Shown: positions 1 through 9,143 of the stretch, piece after piece
Numbering within the stretch: the first letter of the stretch is position 1
How the letters are laid out: each line of letters begins with the position of its first letter
Origin: Bernardetia sp. MNP-M8
GTDB taxonomy: Bacteria; Bacteroidota; Bacteroidia; Cytophagales; Bernardetiaceae
DNA length: 64,000 nt
Direction: 5' to 3'
Assembly (NCBI RefSeq): GCF_037126285.1
Contig: NZ_CP147012.1
Location: forward strand, 1,550,001 to 1,614,000
Made by a program: the position numbers and the translations under genes
Notes under the pieces: model-generated
What the model was told of the DNA's origin: nothing
The model's input: the letters and a program-made list of their open reading frames with translations, nothing else
Database searches by the model: none

Positions 1-255
1 CAAAATCGTACTTTTGGAGGTGTTTTGCAGCGTCTTTGGGCATATACAAGCAAAAAAAGAAAAGCTATTTATGAAAAAGAAATTGACAGCATGACTGTTG
101 CAAGAGGTTTAAAATGGCAAATGTATGACTGGTCATATTATGCAATCTTTCAATCAAATGCCTCTGAATCGTATAAACTATTCAAAAAAAATACATATTT
201 GAAGCCCACAGAAATACTAGAACAACTTGAAAAAGGCATACAGACTGAAAAATAA
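1..255 (+). CDS. C-terminal end of an unidentified protein (5' truncated by window edge)
   Basis: The reading frame is open from the first base of the window and closes with TAA at 253-255, giving 84 visible residues. A TTG at 25 could be read as a start, but the frame continues upstream of it (QNRTFGGV), so this is more likely the tail of a longer gene beginning outside the window. The tail is basic and aromatic-rich (RLWAYTSKKRK, WQMYDWSYY) and ends in a short charged helix. I do not recognise the family and see no catalytic motif. Confidence 0.6.
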   Translation, partial: QNRTFGGVLQRLWAYTSKKRKAIYEKEIDSMTVARGLKWQMYDWSYYAIFQSNASESYKLFKKNTYLKPTEILEQLEKGIQTEK

Positions 256-336
256 ATGTGTACTTTTGATTTTGTATAATAACTTTTTCTGTTACATAAA
301 GTTAGAATGTTTTTAACCTATACTTTTTAATCTATT

Positions 337-759
337 ATGGAACAAGACAAAAATCACGAAGAAACTATGGAAAGCATCTCAATCAAACCTCAAGAATTGG
401 TTTTTATATACGATAAAGACCAAAAAAACTACGAAGAAAGGCGTACTGAAGCAATGGGAATTGCTGAGTTTGTACGTGAAATGGAACTCAAAAATATTAC
501 ACCAACTATGTGGGAAACTCTTTTAGGTTGGCTAAACATAGAACCCAAAGCACTCTTTGATGAAAATCATGAAGACTATAATGATAAAATCAAAGATAAA
601 GATTATGACCCAAATGATTGGCTGACTATTTTGGTTAATGATTATAAGATGATAAAATTTCCTATTGCTGCTATCAATAAAAAAGCTATTTTATGTCAGC
701 AACGCAATGAAATTACAGCTCTTTATTCAAACCGACCTGCTAACGAGAAAATGAAGTAA
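337..759 (+). CDS. ArsC/Spx-like thioredoxin-fold protein lacking the catalytic cysteine
   Basis: This 140-residue protein has the ArsC/Spx-like layout: a short first strand (ELVFIYD, about residues 20-26), a helical insert with a 'LNIEPKALFD' segment, then 'DWLTILVNDYKMIKFPIAAINKKAIL', which corresponds to the ArsC 'NP..L.RPIVV..gkA..G' region. In true arsenate reductases the first loop carries a catalytic Cys and the later motif an Arg. Here the loop reads YDKDQKNYEERR with no Cys, and the RPI position is KFPI. Arsenate reduction is therefore unlikely. Such cysteine-less homologues occur in Bacteroidota with no firm function. It stands alone, about 80 bp after the preceding frame and 105 bp before the DUF2805 gene. 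Confidence 0.65.
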   Translation: MEQDKNHEETMESISIKPQELVFIYDKDQKNYEERRTEAMGIAEFVREMELKNITPTMWETLLGWLNIEPKALFDENHEDYNDKIKDKDYDPNDWLTILVNDYKMIKFPIAAINKKAILCQQRNEITALYSNRPANEKMK

Positions 760-864
760 ATAAGTCTAAAAATTTAATTTTTTGAAAGTTTGTATACATT
801 TTATGCAAACTTTTTTTGTATCAAAATATTTAATGCCTAAAGTATTTCAAACAAAAATTAAATT

Positions 865-1149
865 ATGAAAAAGCTAAAACAACTTTCAGAAAGAGATACA
901 AACCGAGTAATCGAAATGGCGTGGGAAGACAGAACTCCTTTTGATGCTATCCTTTCACAGTTCAATCTAACAGAAAAAGAAACAATTACGCTCATGCGTA
1001 GAGAAATGAAACCTTCATCTTTCAGAATGTGGAGAAAAAGAGTGCAAGGAAGAAGTACCAAACACAAAATGAAGGCAACCGATGATTTGAAGCGTTTCAA
1101 ATGTAGCCTTCAAAAAACCATTTCACTCAATAAAATTAGCAAAAGATAA
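865..1149 (+). CDS. DUF2805 (TIGR03643-type) small protein
   Basis: The 94-residue basic protein carries the hallmark 'RVIEMAWEDRTPFDAI', 'LTEKETITLMRREMKPSSFRMWRKRV' and 'GRSTKH' of the DUF2805/TIGR03643 family, a short conserved protein with an HTH-like look. The family usually covers about 75-90 residues, so this is full length. Its function is not established; the arginine-rich second half would suit nucleic-acid binding, which is inference. The ATG at 865 is the only sensible start. It is transcribed towards the di-heme peroxidase gene on the other strand. Confidence 0.8.
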   Translation: MKKLKQLSERDTNRVIEMAWEDRTPFDAILSQFNLTEKETITLMRREMKPSSFRMWRKRVQGRSTKHKMKATDDLKRFKCSLQKTISLNKISKR

Positions 1150-1184
1150 ATTGCGAAAAACCTCGTTTGACAGCTGCATTTGAA

Positions 1185-1198
1185 CCTCAACGACGGTT
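1185..1198 (+). repeat. Short dispersed motif CCTCAACGACGG, copy 1
   Basis: The 12-mer CCTCAACGACGG occurs here between convergent genes and again at 46898-46909, between ybeY and the MFS gene. In both places an imperfect inverted partner lies nearby (TCGTTTGAC at about 1163; CGTTGACGG at 46920). This suggests a short palindromic intergenic repeat, based on only two copies. Confidence 0.35.
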
Positions 1199-1208
1199 AT
1201 CACTTGCT

Positions 1209-2318
1209 TTACTTAGGCTCACTAAATTTAGGATTTGTAATAAAATCTTCATCAGTCAGCATTTCCAAAAAAGCTATAATATCTTTCTTTTCTTGTTCTG
1301 TCAGAAATAAATTTACTTCTCCATTTGGGTCATTAATAAATTCATTACTCGCTGCTGTAATAAGAGAAGAAAGTGTTTGACTTTTTTTGATTCCATTGTC
1401 GTAATGTTCAATGACTTCTTCTAATGTTTGAAATCTACCATCGTGCATATAAGGAGCAGTAAGTGCAATATTTCGAAGAGATGGTGTTCTAAATTTTCCT
1501 TTATCAAAACTATTTTGTGTAACAGCAAATAAACCCTCTTTCAAATTTGCATCATCATCTAAGCCGTTGTTGTGCAAACCTTCAAAACCTAATGTACTTC
1601 CTGAAGTAAGTGAACCCAAATGACAATCGCCACAATTTCCACCCCGAATTCCTCGTTCTGCATCTGGATGTGTAAAAAATAACTCAATACCTCTAAGTTC
1701 GGATTCTGTTGGTTGATATTCTCCTCTCAGATATTTATCATAGTTTGAATTTTTACTAATTAATGTTCTTTCAAACTGTGCTAAGGCTTTTGTGATTTTC
1801 TGTGGTGTAATCTCGTTTGTACCAAAGGCTTTTTCAAAAAGAGCTGGATATTCATTTGTCTCTGATAGAATTTGAGCCGTAATTTCTGCATCCTGATTCA
1901 TCTCTTTATGATTTTCCATGGGTAAAATAGCTTGTTCTTCTAAGGTTTTAGATTTTCCATCCCAAGTCAAACGGCTATTCCAAGTCAGATTTACTAATGA
2001 CATGGCACTAACTGGCATTTCTTCATTATTTACACCAATGCTTTTTGCTTTTCCATCTGTAAAAGCTAATTCTTGTTTATGACAAGTTCCACAAGAAACT
2101 GTACCATCAGAAGACAAACGTTTATCATAGAATAGTTTTCTGCCTAATTCTACCCCTTCATACGTCGTTATATTGTCTGTTGGTAGATTTGTATCTCCAA
2201 AATAAAGAAGTTCAGAAGTTGGATAGTTTCCTGTTAACTTTTCTTCAGGTTTTGGATTTTCTTTTTCAGAACAAGAGAAAAAAGAGAAAATCAAGAGCAA
2301 ATTAAATATTTTTTTCAT
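1209..2318 (-). CDS. Di-heme cytochrome c peroxidase / MauG-family lipoprotein
   Basis: The 369-residue protein begins with a lipoprotein signal ending in FFSC (Cys16), placing it in the periplasm or on a membrane face. Two CxxCH haem c motifs are visible, CGTCH (residues 76-80) and CGDCH (229-233), with typical family landmarks between and after them ('GRKLFYDKRLSSDGTVSC', 'LTWDGKS..LEEQA', 'FRTPSLRNIALTAPYMHDGRFQTLEEVIEHYD'). Length and motif order match the CcpA/MauG di-heme family, which reduces hydrogen peroxide or modifies a partner protein. A second probable member starts at 63843 beside an MbnP gene. No dedicated partner is adjacent here, so the substrate is unknown. Confidence 0.9.
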   Translation of the reverse strand: MKKIFNLLLIFSFFSCSEKENPKPEEKLTGNYPTSELLYFGDTNLPTDNITTYEGVELGRKLFYDKRLSSDGTVSCGTCHKQELAFTDGKAKSIGVNNEEMPVSAMSLVNLTWNSRLTWDGKSKTLEEQAILPMENHKEMNQDAEITAQILSETNEYPALFEKAFGTNEITPQKITKALAQFERTLISKNSNYDKYLRGEYQPTESELRGIELFFTHPDAERGIRGGNCGDCHLGSLTSGSTLGFEGLHNNGLDDDANLKEGLFAVTQNSFDKGKFRTPSLRNIALTAPYMHDGRFQTLEEVIEHYDNGIKKSQTLSSLITAASNEFINDPNGEVNLFLTEQEKKDIIAFLEMLTDEDFITNPKFSEPK

Positions 2319-2400
2319 TGTAATTGATAGCTAGTTTCTTACTGAAACGTTTCTTTATTCGCTCTTGTTTTTTAATATTCTGCTAAATTTATATAATATT

Positions 2401-2856
2401 TTACTCCAAATCTGAATCATTAATTTCAAATAAATAAACTCCTGCATCTTGATTTTTGTCGATAAAATAATCCCAAAAACTTCTATTTAGAAACTCTTTT
2501 TGTACAAATGAAGTATCAAAATATCTAGTTCTTGTTGAATCCTCATCTAAGTAAAAACTTCTTATTGTAGCTATTTTTAAATTATCAAAAACATCAATCT
2601 GACTTTGATAATTATCTGGTGCAGTAGCTGAGTTTTCTCCTGTTACCGTATAAATACTTCTTGGTAATTTGGTAGGAAGTAAACGAAAACGACGAAGTGT
2701 GTCAGGAAACTGGCTTTTGAATGTGCTATTTTTTTCTATATAGTTAATCCACAACGTATCACTACTATTATTTTGTAGTTTGAATTGATGTGTATAAAAT
2801 TTATCACAAGAAGAGAAAGAAAATAACAGAAATAATAAAAGAGCTATTTTTTTCAT
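2401..2856 (-). CDS. Putative lipoprotein, function unknown
   Basis: This 151-residue protein has a classic lipoprotein signal peptide (MKKIALLLFLLFSFSSC, Cys at 17). The mature part reads like a small beta-rich domain ('LQNNSSDTLWINYIEKNSTFKSQF') with a conserved-looking acidic end. No catalytic motif is recognised. It lies 82 bp upstream of the di-heme peroxidase gene on the same strand, so the two may share a transcript, but nothing in the sequence proves a functional link. Confidence 0.65.
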   Translation of the reverse strand: MKKIALLLFLLFSFSSCDKFYTHQFKLQNNSSDTLWINYIEKNSTFKSQFPDTLRRFRLLPTKLPRSIYTVTGENSATAPDNYQSQIDVFDNLKIATIRSFYLDEDSTRTRYFDTSFVQKEFLNRSFWDYFIDKNQDAGVYLFEINDSDLE

Positions 2857-2888
2857 AATTTAGAAGTTTGAAATAGAAATAGTGTAAA

Positions 2889-2920
2889 TTGGTGGTGGTG
2901 GGGACACCAACAAGGGCAAG
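2889..2920 (+). repeat. REP-like palindromic repeat (GGTGGGGACACCAACAA type), copy 1
   Basis: The core GGTGGGGACACCAACAA is a small hairpin (TTGGTG / CACCAA-like arms) followed by a GGCAAG tail. Related copies are at 9502-9529, 46355-46379 and 48821-48846, with a half copy at 26344-26361. Consensus from these copies: GT(T/C)GGTG(A/G)GGACACC(A/G)AC, then AACGGC or similar. Here it lies between the lipoprotein gene and the flippase-like gene. Confidence 0.6.
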
Positions 2921-2960
2921 AACTATCTGACACTTTAAAGTGTACTAAGAGTTTATAAAA

Positions 2961-3992
2961 TTAATTAGCAATTGATGATTGATCATTAGTAACTGGTTTG
3001 CGTCCCCACAAATATAATCCGATTGCAGCACTAATTCCACCCACCACAATAACCATTACAGTTTGTGCTGTGTGTCCTAGAAAAGCAAAATCTAAAGCTG
3101 TAGTTTCATTAATTCCATAAGCTACAAGTGTTTGTTGGACAAAAAAGTGAAAAGAGCCAATTCCCCCTGGTATAGGAATAACCATTCCCACACCAGCCAT
3201 AACCATAGCTGTAAATCCAGCCATAACTGTTAGGTTTGATGTTTCTTCAATGGAAAAGAAAAGTACATAAATCATAAGATGATAACATACCCAAATTATG
3301 ATTGTATGTAAAATATAGAAAACCTGTTGTTTTCTATTGAGCTTAGTTATAGAGGAGATTCCCTGCCAAAGTCCTCCTAAAAATCCTTGTATTTTAATTA
3401 TAAAGGCATTTTTACGTATTTGTTCTCTATATAAATAAATAAATCCTAGTGCTACAATACCTGACAAAATAAAAACCCAAAGCAGCCAAATATTATCATA
3501 AAATTTTTGTTCGTATATACCAAAATCAGCATATTTATCTAAAAATCCTTTTATAATATCCCATTCTACGAAAAAAGTAAATGTTGTAATTGAAACCAAA
3601 ATTACAAAGTCTAAAGCACGCTCTCCAATCACAGAGCCAAAAGAAGCTTCGACAGGAACATTATCTGTTCGTTTTAAGAATGCACACCGAGCTACTTCTC
3701 CCGCACGAGGAAATGCAATATTCATCACATAACCCACCATAACAGAAACAAATGCTTTTCTTTTTTGCACCTTGTAACCTAAAGGGCGTAATGCAATCGT
3801 CCAACGCACACCTCTACTCCAATGCGACAAACAACCAAGTGCCATCGATAAGAGTATAATTCTATAATCTGCTTTTGATAAATCTTCAAGCATTTTGCCT
3901 GTATCCACATTGCGATACAAAAAGTAAAAAAATACAATTCCGATAAGTAGTGAGATACTGAATTGTAGTGTTTTTTTTAAAGTAGGATTCAT
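2961..3992 (-). CDS. Flippase-like membrane protein (lysylphosphatidylglycerol synthase TM-region family, UPF0104)
   Basis: The 343-residue protein is almost entirely membrane-embedded, with about eight hydrophobic segments. It carries the family landmarks 'LLSMALGCLSHWSRGVRWTIALRPLGY', 'YVMNIAFPRAGEVARCAFLKR' and 'IGERALDFVIL', and a C-terminal 'GVGMVIPIPGGIGSFHFFVQQTLVAYGI'. This is the domain found N-terminally in MprF and alone in AglD/YbhN-type proteins, thought to move lipid-linked substrates. There is no aminoacyltransferase domain, so it is the stand-alone form. Substrate is unknown. The next gene on this side (4130) is divergent. Confidence 0.85.
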   Translation of the reverse strand: MNPTLKKTLQFSISLLIGIVFFYFLYRNVDTGKMLEDLSKADYRIILLSMALGCLSHWSRGVRWTIALRPLGYKVQKRKAFVSVMVGYVMNIAFPRAGEVARCAFLKRTDNVPVEASFGSVIGERALDFVILVSITTFTFFVEWDIIKGFLDKYADFGIYEQKFYDNIWLLWVFILSGIVALGFIYLYREQIRKNAFIIKIQGFLGGLWQGISSITKLNRKQQVFYILHTIIIWVCYHLMIYVLFFSIEETSNLTVMAGFTAMVMAGVGMVIPIPGGIGSFHFFVQQTLVAYGINETTALDFAFLGHTAQTVMVIVVGGISAAIGLYLWGRKPVTNDQSSIAN

Positions 3993-4129
3993 AAAAAATA
4001 AAATAATTGTGGTTTTTCTAAACAGAATCTGAATAGAAAGAAGTCTATTTTAGTGAGTTTTTATTTAAAACAGTTCGGAAATAAATTGTATTTTTGAACT
4101 GTTTCTATTTAGTGTATGATGAATATGTA

Positions 4130-5530
4130 ATGAATATTTTTTTTAAGTTTTGGTTTTGCTGTTTTTTTCTATATCCCTATCTAGCATTAGCTTCTCTTTG
4201 GGATAATGAAACAAGTCAATTAAATGCAGTTCCTTACCAAACTGTTATGCAGGTTTTGGTGGGCAATCATTTAAAACATTCACAAAATTACCATTTTTGG
4301 CGAATATCTATGTATGAAGATGCTTGGAATAAAAATCCAGATTCTTTGATGCTCTATGATGCAATGGCTGTTTCGTATCACTTGACAGGCAGAACAAATG
4401 ATGCCATTCGCTTAATGATTGCAAAGGAACGAAAAAAAGCAGGAGAATATAGCACATATTCAAATTTAGCCACTTTTTATATTGCTGATAGAGAACTTTA
4501 TAAAGCTCGCTTTTATGCTCAAAAGTTACTCAATAAACATAGTCCTCTTGCCTTGAGAGATAAATATCAAGTTTATTGGATAGATTATCTAATTGAATGT
4601 GCAGCAAGAAAAGGAGCTACCAAAAAACTAAGGCGCAAAATTACTTTGCCCGTACAGGGCGACTTTACGGTTGATGATTTGGCAGACAGCCGACAAATGT
4701 ATGAAATTCCTAACTTTTATTCTTTCTTAGCTCAAAAATTTAGGTCTAAAAAAGATAGAAATAAAAAAAGCATTCTACTTACAGAAAAACAAACTGATGA
4801 AGCTATTTTTGCGATGTTACAACTTCTTCGTTTTTCACATTCTGAGAATATAATTTTGATAGAAGCTATTGGAGATTTACTATTAGGAAAAACAGTCTTA
4901 CCAACTTTAGAAGAAGGGCAAGTAACGTATAAAAAAGAGCAATTAGAAAATCAAAAAGCAGCAGCACAAGTGGCAGCCTTTGCTTATCTGAGAGCAGCTC
5001 AACTTATTTCTAAATACTCTCCTAAAGCTGAAAAATCGTATACTTTTTTGGCTAGTTCAGCTTTGTTACATCATCAAAACTATCTTAAAAAAGAAGAGCG
5101 ATATAATACTGAAGATATTTTAGTTTTTTTAGCTCAGAAAATAAAAGAAAGAGACAGCTATTTAAATCCAATTTTCAAACAAGAAAAAAAATGGATAGAA
5201 GAAGGTTTGCAATTAGATGAACAATTTGAAATTAACTATTTACCTGAATTAGAAAATTATACTGATTCTACTTTCTTTATCCAAACAGATACAACAGCTT
5301 CACAACTTCTTTATATTCTCAATGATAAAATCCCTGACTATTTGGTTGTTGATTCATTACAAAAGGCTGCCTATTTAGCGACTTTCATAAAAGAAGAAGA
5401 TATTCCTAAAGGGAAAAATAATCGAATTATTGTAAGTAAAATTGATTCTCAAACCTCTATTACAGTAGGACTAACAGCTCTTATTTCTCTTTTTTTAGCC
5501 ATTATTTTGTTTGTGAGATTTAGGAAGTAA
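4130..5530 (+). CDS. Exported TPR-like protein with C-terminal membrane anchor
   Basis: Starting at the ATG at 4130 rather than the in-frame TTG at 4094 gives 466 residues with a clean N-terminal signal peptide (MNIFFKFWFCCFFLYPYLALAS). The middle is alpha-helical with TPR-like spacing ('DSLMLYDAMAVSYHLTGRTNDAIRL', 'YSNLATFYIADRELYKARFYAQKLL'). The end has one hydrophobic helix (SITVGLTALISLFLAIILFV) and a basic RFRK tail, so the body should sit outside the cytoplasmic membrane. No enzyme motif is seen. It is single, between a divergent flippase-like gene and convergent pabB. An inverted repeat AACAGTTC/GAACTGTT at about 4069-4102 precedes the start and may be an operator. Confidence 0.7.
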   Translation: MNIFFKFWFCCFFLYPYLALASLWDNETSQLNAVPYQTVMQVLVGNHLKHSQNYHFWRISMYEDAWNKNPDSLMLYDAMAVSYHLTGRTNDAIRLMIAKERKKAGEYSTYSNLATFYIADRELYKARFYAQKLLNKHSPLALRDKYQVYWIDYLIECAARKGATKKLRRKITLPVQGDFTVDDLADSRQMYEIPNFYSFLAQKFRSKKDRNKKSILLTEKQTDEAIFAMLQLLRFSHSENIILIEAIGDLLLGKTVLPTLEEGQVTYKKEQLENQKAAAQVAAFAYLRAAQLISKYSPKAEKSYTFLASSALLHHQNYLKKEERYNTEDILVFLAQKIKERDSYLNPIFKQEKKWIEEGLQLDEQFEINYLPELENYTDSTFFIQTDTTASQLLYILNDKIPDYLVVDSLQKAAYLATFIKEEDIPKGKNNRIIVSKIDSQTSITVGLTALISLFLAIILFVRFRK

Positions 5531-5544
5531 TAAGCTAGTTCTGC

Positions 5545-6864
5545 TTATTCAAATAAAGATCGAATTGCCTTTGCTTTCAATAAACATTCTTCCCATTCAC
5601 TTTTTGGGTCGGAATCAAATGTAATTGCACCTCCTACTTGAAAAGAAGCATATTTTGAAAGCACATCATAAAAAAGAGTTCGGATTACTACATTAAAATC
5701 AAAATTGCCATCGGGAGAAATATAACCTATTGAACCCGAATACAAACCACGTTTTGTTTTTTCGTATTTTTCTATCAACTCTGTTGCTTTTATCTTTGGC
5801 GCACCTGTCATACTTCCCATCGGAAAAGCATTTTTTATGGCTTCTGACCAGTTTTTGTCTTTATGTAAAGTAGCTTCTACTGTAGAAATCATTTGATGAA
5901 CCTGCTGAAAAGTATAAATCCCAAACATTTCGCTTACGTGTGTAGAACCTATTTCTGAACTTCTTGCCAAATCATTTCTAACCAAATCTACAATCATCAT
6001 ATTTTCGGCTCTTTCTTTTTCACTTGTTCTTAGATAATTTTTATTTTCTTCATCTTCTGCTTCTGTCTTCCCTCTTCTTACTGTTCCTTTTATGGGTTGG
6101 GAAATAAGTTTAGTTCCTGTTTTCTTTAAAAATCGTTCTGGAGAAGCACAGAGTGCATATTTTTCATTTCCATTTACGGTAATTTTCAAAAAAGAAGAAA
6201 AAGGCATTTTTGAGATTTTACATAATTCTTGGTAGGCTTCTAAAGGATTTAATTCTAATTTTTTAATAAAAAATTCTATACATAAATTGAGTTCATATAC
6301 ATCACCTTCAATGATATGATTTTTGATTATTTCAACAGTTTGTAAATATTCTTCTTCTGTAAAACGACAGTTTATTTTAGGTTTTAACTTTGAATTATAA
6401 ATTAATTTTGATTCTAATTTCATTTCTTCTATTTCTAGAATTAACTTTGATAGAATTTTATCATCAAAATTATTTTCTTGTTTTGTTTTATCAATTAGTA
6501 AATTTCCTTTTGTATCAAAAAATAAAAGATATTTAGGTTCGAAAAAATAAAATTCTGGAAAGCCTAAATTATCAAGATTATTACTTGAAAGATTTTCCAA
6601 TTCATTTTTTAAATCATAATTAAAATAGCCAAAAATATACGGATTCTTTATTTGACTCTGACTATTCCAAAAATTATAGAGTTTATCAAAACTTGTTTTT
6701 CCTTCTGTTTTATTACTATTTTCACTAGAAATTTGTCTTTTTTCTCCTACTGCCAAAACATGCAAAAAAGGCTCATGAGGATAAGGTATCTCATTCGGAT
6801 TGAGATAAATAAAGGTTTTGAAAGCCTGCGCCCATTGTAGGGATTTTTTTAGGAAAGTTGGCAT
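5545..6864 (-). CDS. pabB: Aminodeoxychorismate synthase component I / chorismate-binding protein
   Basis: The protein is 439 residues from the ATG at 6864; an upstream in-frame TTG at 6873 is less likely. It has the chorismate-binding fold signatures 'FTEEEYLQTVEIIKNHIIEGDVYELNLCIEF', 'SPERFLKKTGTKLISQPIKGTVRRG', 'ENMMIVDLVRNDLARSSEIGSTHV' and 'FPMGSMTGAPKIKATELIEKYE'. The PIKGT motif, with its catalytic lysine, is characteristic of PabB rather than TrpE. The reaction is chorismate to 4-amino-4-deoxychorismate for folate synthesis, with an amidotransferase partner (PabA) not seen in this window. The N-terminal third is diverged and AT-rich. Confidence 0.85.
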   Translation of the reverse strand: MPTFLKKSLQWAQAFKTFIYLNPNEIPYPHEPFLHVLAVGEKRQISSENSNKTEGKTSFDKLYNFWNSQSQIKNPYIFGYFNYDLKNELENLSSNNLDNLGFPEFYFFEPKYLLFFDTKGNLLIDKTKQENNFDDKILSKLILEIEEMKLESKLIYNSKLKPKINCRFTEEEYLQTVEIIKNHIIEGDVYELNLCIEFFIKKLELNPLEAYQELCKISKMPFSSFLKITVNGNEKYALCASPERFLKKTGTKLISQPIKGTVRRGKTEAEDEENKNYLRTSEKERAENMMIVDLVRNDLARSSEIGSTHVSEMFGIYTFQQVHQMISTVEATLHKDKNWSEAIKNAFPMGSMTGAPKIKATELIEKYEKTKRGLYSGSIGYISPDGNFDFNVVIRTLFYDVLSKYASFQVGGAITFDSDPKSEWEECLLKAKAIRSLFE

Positions 6865-6890
6865 TTTGTACAAACTATTATTTACATAAA

Positions 6891-6921
6891 AACCCTAAGG
6901 GTCTTGAAGACCCTTAGGGTT
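6891..6921. terminator. Perfect hairpin between gap and pabB
   Basis: A 15-bp perfect inverted repeat (AACCCTAAGGGTCTT and its complement) with a single central base lies 25 bp downstream of the gap stop codon and just upstream of pabB. It is probably the gap terminator. Similar AAACCCTAA-type hairpins occur at 14291-14329 and, degenerate, at 61980-62020. Confidence 0.55.
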
Positions 6922-6945
6922 TAATTAGGGCATAAAAGTATTTTA

Positions 6946-7992
<1,047 letters not shown>

Positions 7993-8023
7993 CTAAATAG
8001 AAAGCTACGTCTTTAAATTGGTG

Positions 8024-8031
8024 CAAAATTA
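8024..8031 (-). promoter_or_regulatory. Possible -7 element of the gap promoter (TAATTTTG)
   Basis: Read on the minus strand, TAATTTTG matches the Bacteroidota sigma-A -7 consensus TAnnTTTG and lies about 80 bp upstream of the gap ATG. No convincing TTTG is found at the -33 distance, so this is a tentative call. Confidence 0.35.
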
Positions 8032-8206
8032 CGGAATTTTTATTAGAATTTATTTTGTAGAACTAAAAGCTAAGTTAATCCTATCAAAAAAACACAGGTT
8101 TTTATGTTAAAAAATGTTTTCCTATTTATAGAATTATATAGTAGAGCAGAAAAACAATTATTTTCACAAAAAAATAGTATTAAAAGTTCTCACAAATTAG
8201 TACTCA

Positions 8207-9118
8207 ATGAAAATCAGACAGGGAAATATACATGATTTAAAGGCAATAAATAAACTTGCATTAGAGGAATGGACACAATTTAAAGAAGTTTTAACTCTAG
8301 AAAATTGGTCTAAGTTACTTGCCATATTGACAAATGAAAACACATTTTATGATCTTCTTTCAAACTCAGACTGTTTTATATGTGAAAATGAACAAAATGA
8401 AATTATAGGATTTGCTTTTCTAGTATCAAGTGGAAATCCTAATGAAATTTATAATGAATTTCAATGTTATATACGATTTGTAACTGTTTCAAGAAAATAT
8501 AGTGGACAAAATATTGGACACAAACTAACTGAAAAATGTATAGAAAAAGCAAAACAAAATGGTGAAATAAGTATAGCTTTGCATACATCAGAATTTATGA
8601 ACGCAGCAAAATATATTTACGAAAAAATAGGCTTCAAAATAACTAAAGAATTAGAACCAAGATTAGGAAAAAAATATTGGCTCTATGAATTAACACTTTT
8701 AAATAAAAATAGGATAGATTATCAAATTGAAAATAATTTAAGTTCTGAAGAGTTTATTCAAGTATTAATCAACTCTACTTTAGGAGAAAGAAGACCTGTT
8801 GGAGAGCTTGACAGAATTGAAAAAATGCTTGAACACGGAAATTTGATAGTTACAGCAAGACATAATGGAAAGTTAGTAGGAGTTGCAAGGTCTTTGACTG
8901 ATTTTGTATATTGTACTTATCTTTCTGATTTAGCCATCGACGAAAAATACCAAAAACAAGGTATAGGAAAAGAATTAATTCGGCTGACCAAGCAAGAAAC
9001 ACCAAAAGCAAAATTGATATTACTTGCTGCTCCAAAAGCAGTAGATTATTATCCCAAAATTGGACTAACTAAATGGGAACAATGTTATTTTATTGATACC
9101 ATTGATGACTTAAAATAG
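8207..9118 (+). CDS. Tandem double-GNAT acetyltransferase
   Basis: The 303-residue protein contains two GNAT domains. The first (about residues 1-160) has 'FVTVSRKYSGQNIGHKLTEKCIEKAKQNG' as its acetyl-CoA loop and 'AAKYIYEKIGFKITKEL'. The second (about 170-300) has 'LSDLAIDEKYQKQGIGKELIRLTKQETP' with a better Q/RxxGxG/A match, then 'LLAAPKAVDYYPKIGLTKWEQCYFI'. The family transfers acetyl from acetyl-CoA to amines; the substrate cannot be read from sequence. The second domain resembles small stand-alone YhbS-like acetyltransferases, so the gene looks like a fusion. It is monocistronic, between gap (divergent) and a convergent glycosyltransferase. Confidence 0.8.
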   Translation: MKIRQGNIHDLKAINKLALEEWTQFKEVLTLENWSKLLAILTNENTFYDLLSNSDCFICENEQNEIIGFAFLVSSGNPNEIYNEFQCYIRFVTVSRKYSGQNIGHKLTEKCIEKAKQNGEISIALHTSEFMNAAKYIYEKIGFKITKELEPRLGKKYWLYELTLLNKNRIDYQIENNLSSEEFIQVLINSTLGERRPVGELDRIEKMLEHGNLIVTARHNGKLVGVARSLTDFVYCTYLSDLAIDEKYQKQGIGKELIRLTKQETPKAKLILLAAPKAVDYYPKIGLTKWEQCYFIDTIDDLK

Positions 9119-9143
9119 TTTTTTAATATAGCTGATAGTTGAA

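Noticed and set aside
337-759. Naming the protein arsenate reductase
   Set aside because: The catalytic Cys and the substrate-binding Arg are missing, so the enzyme name would mislead.
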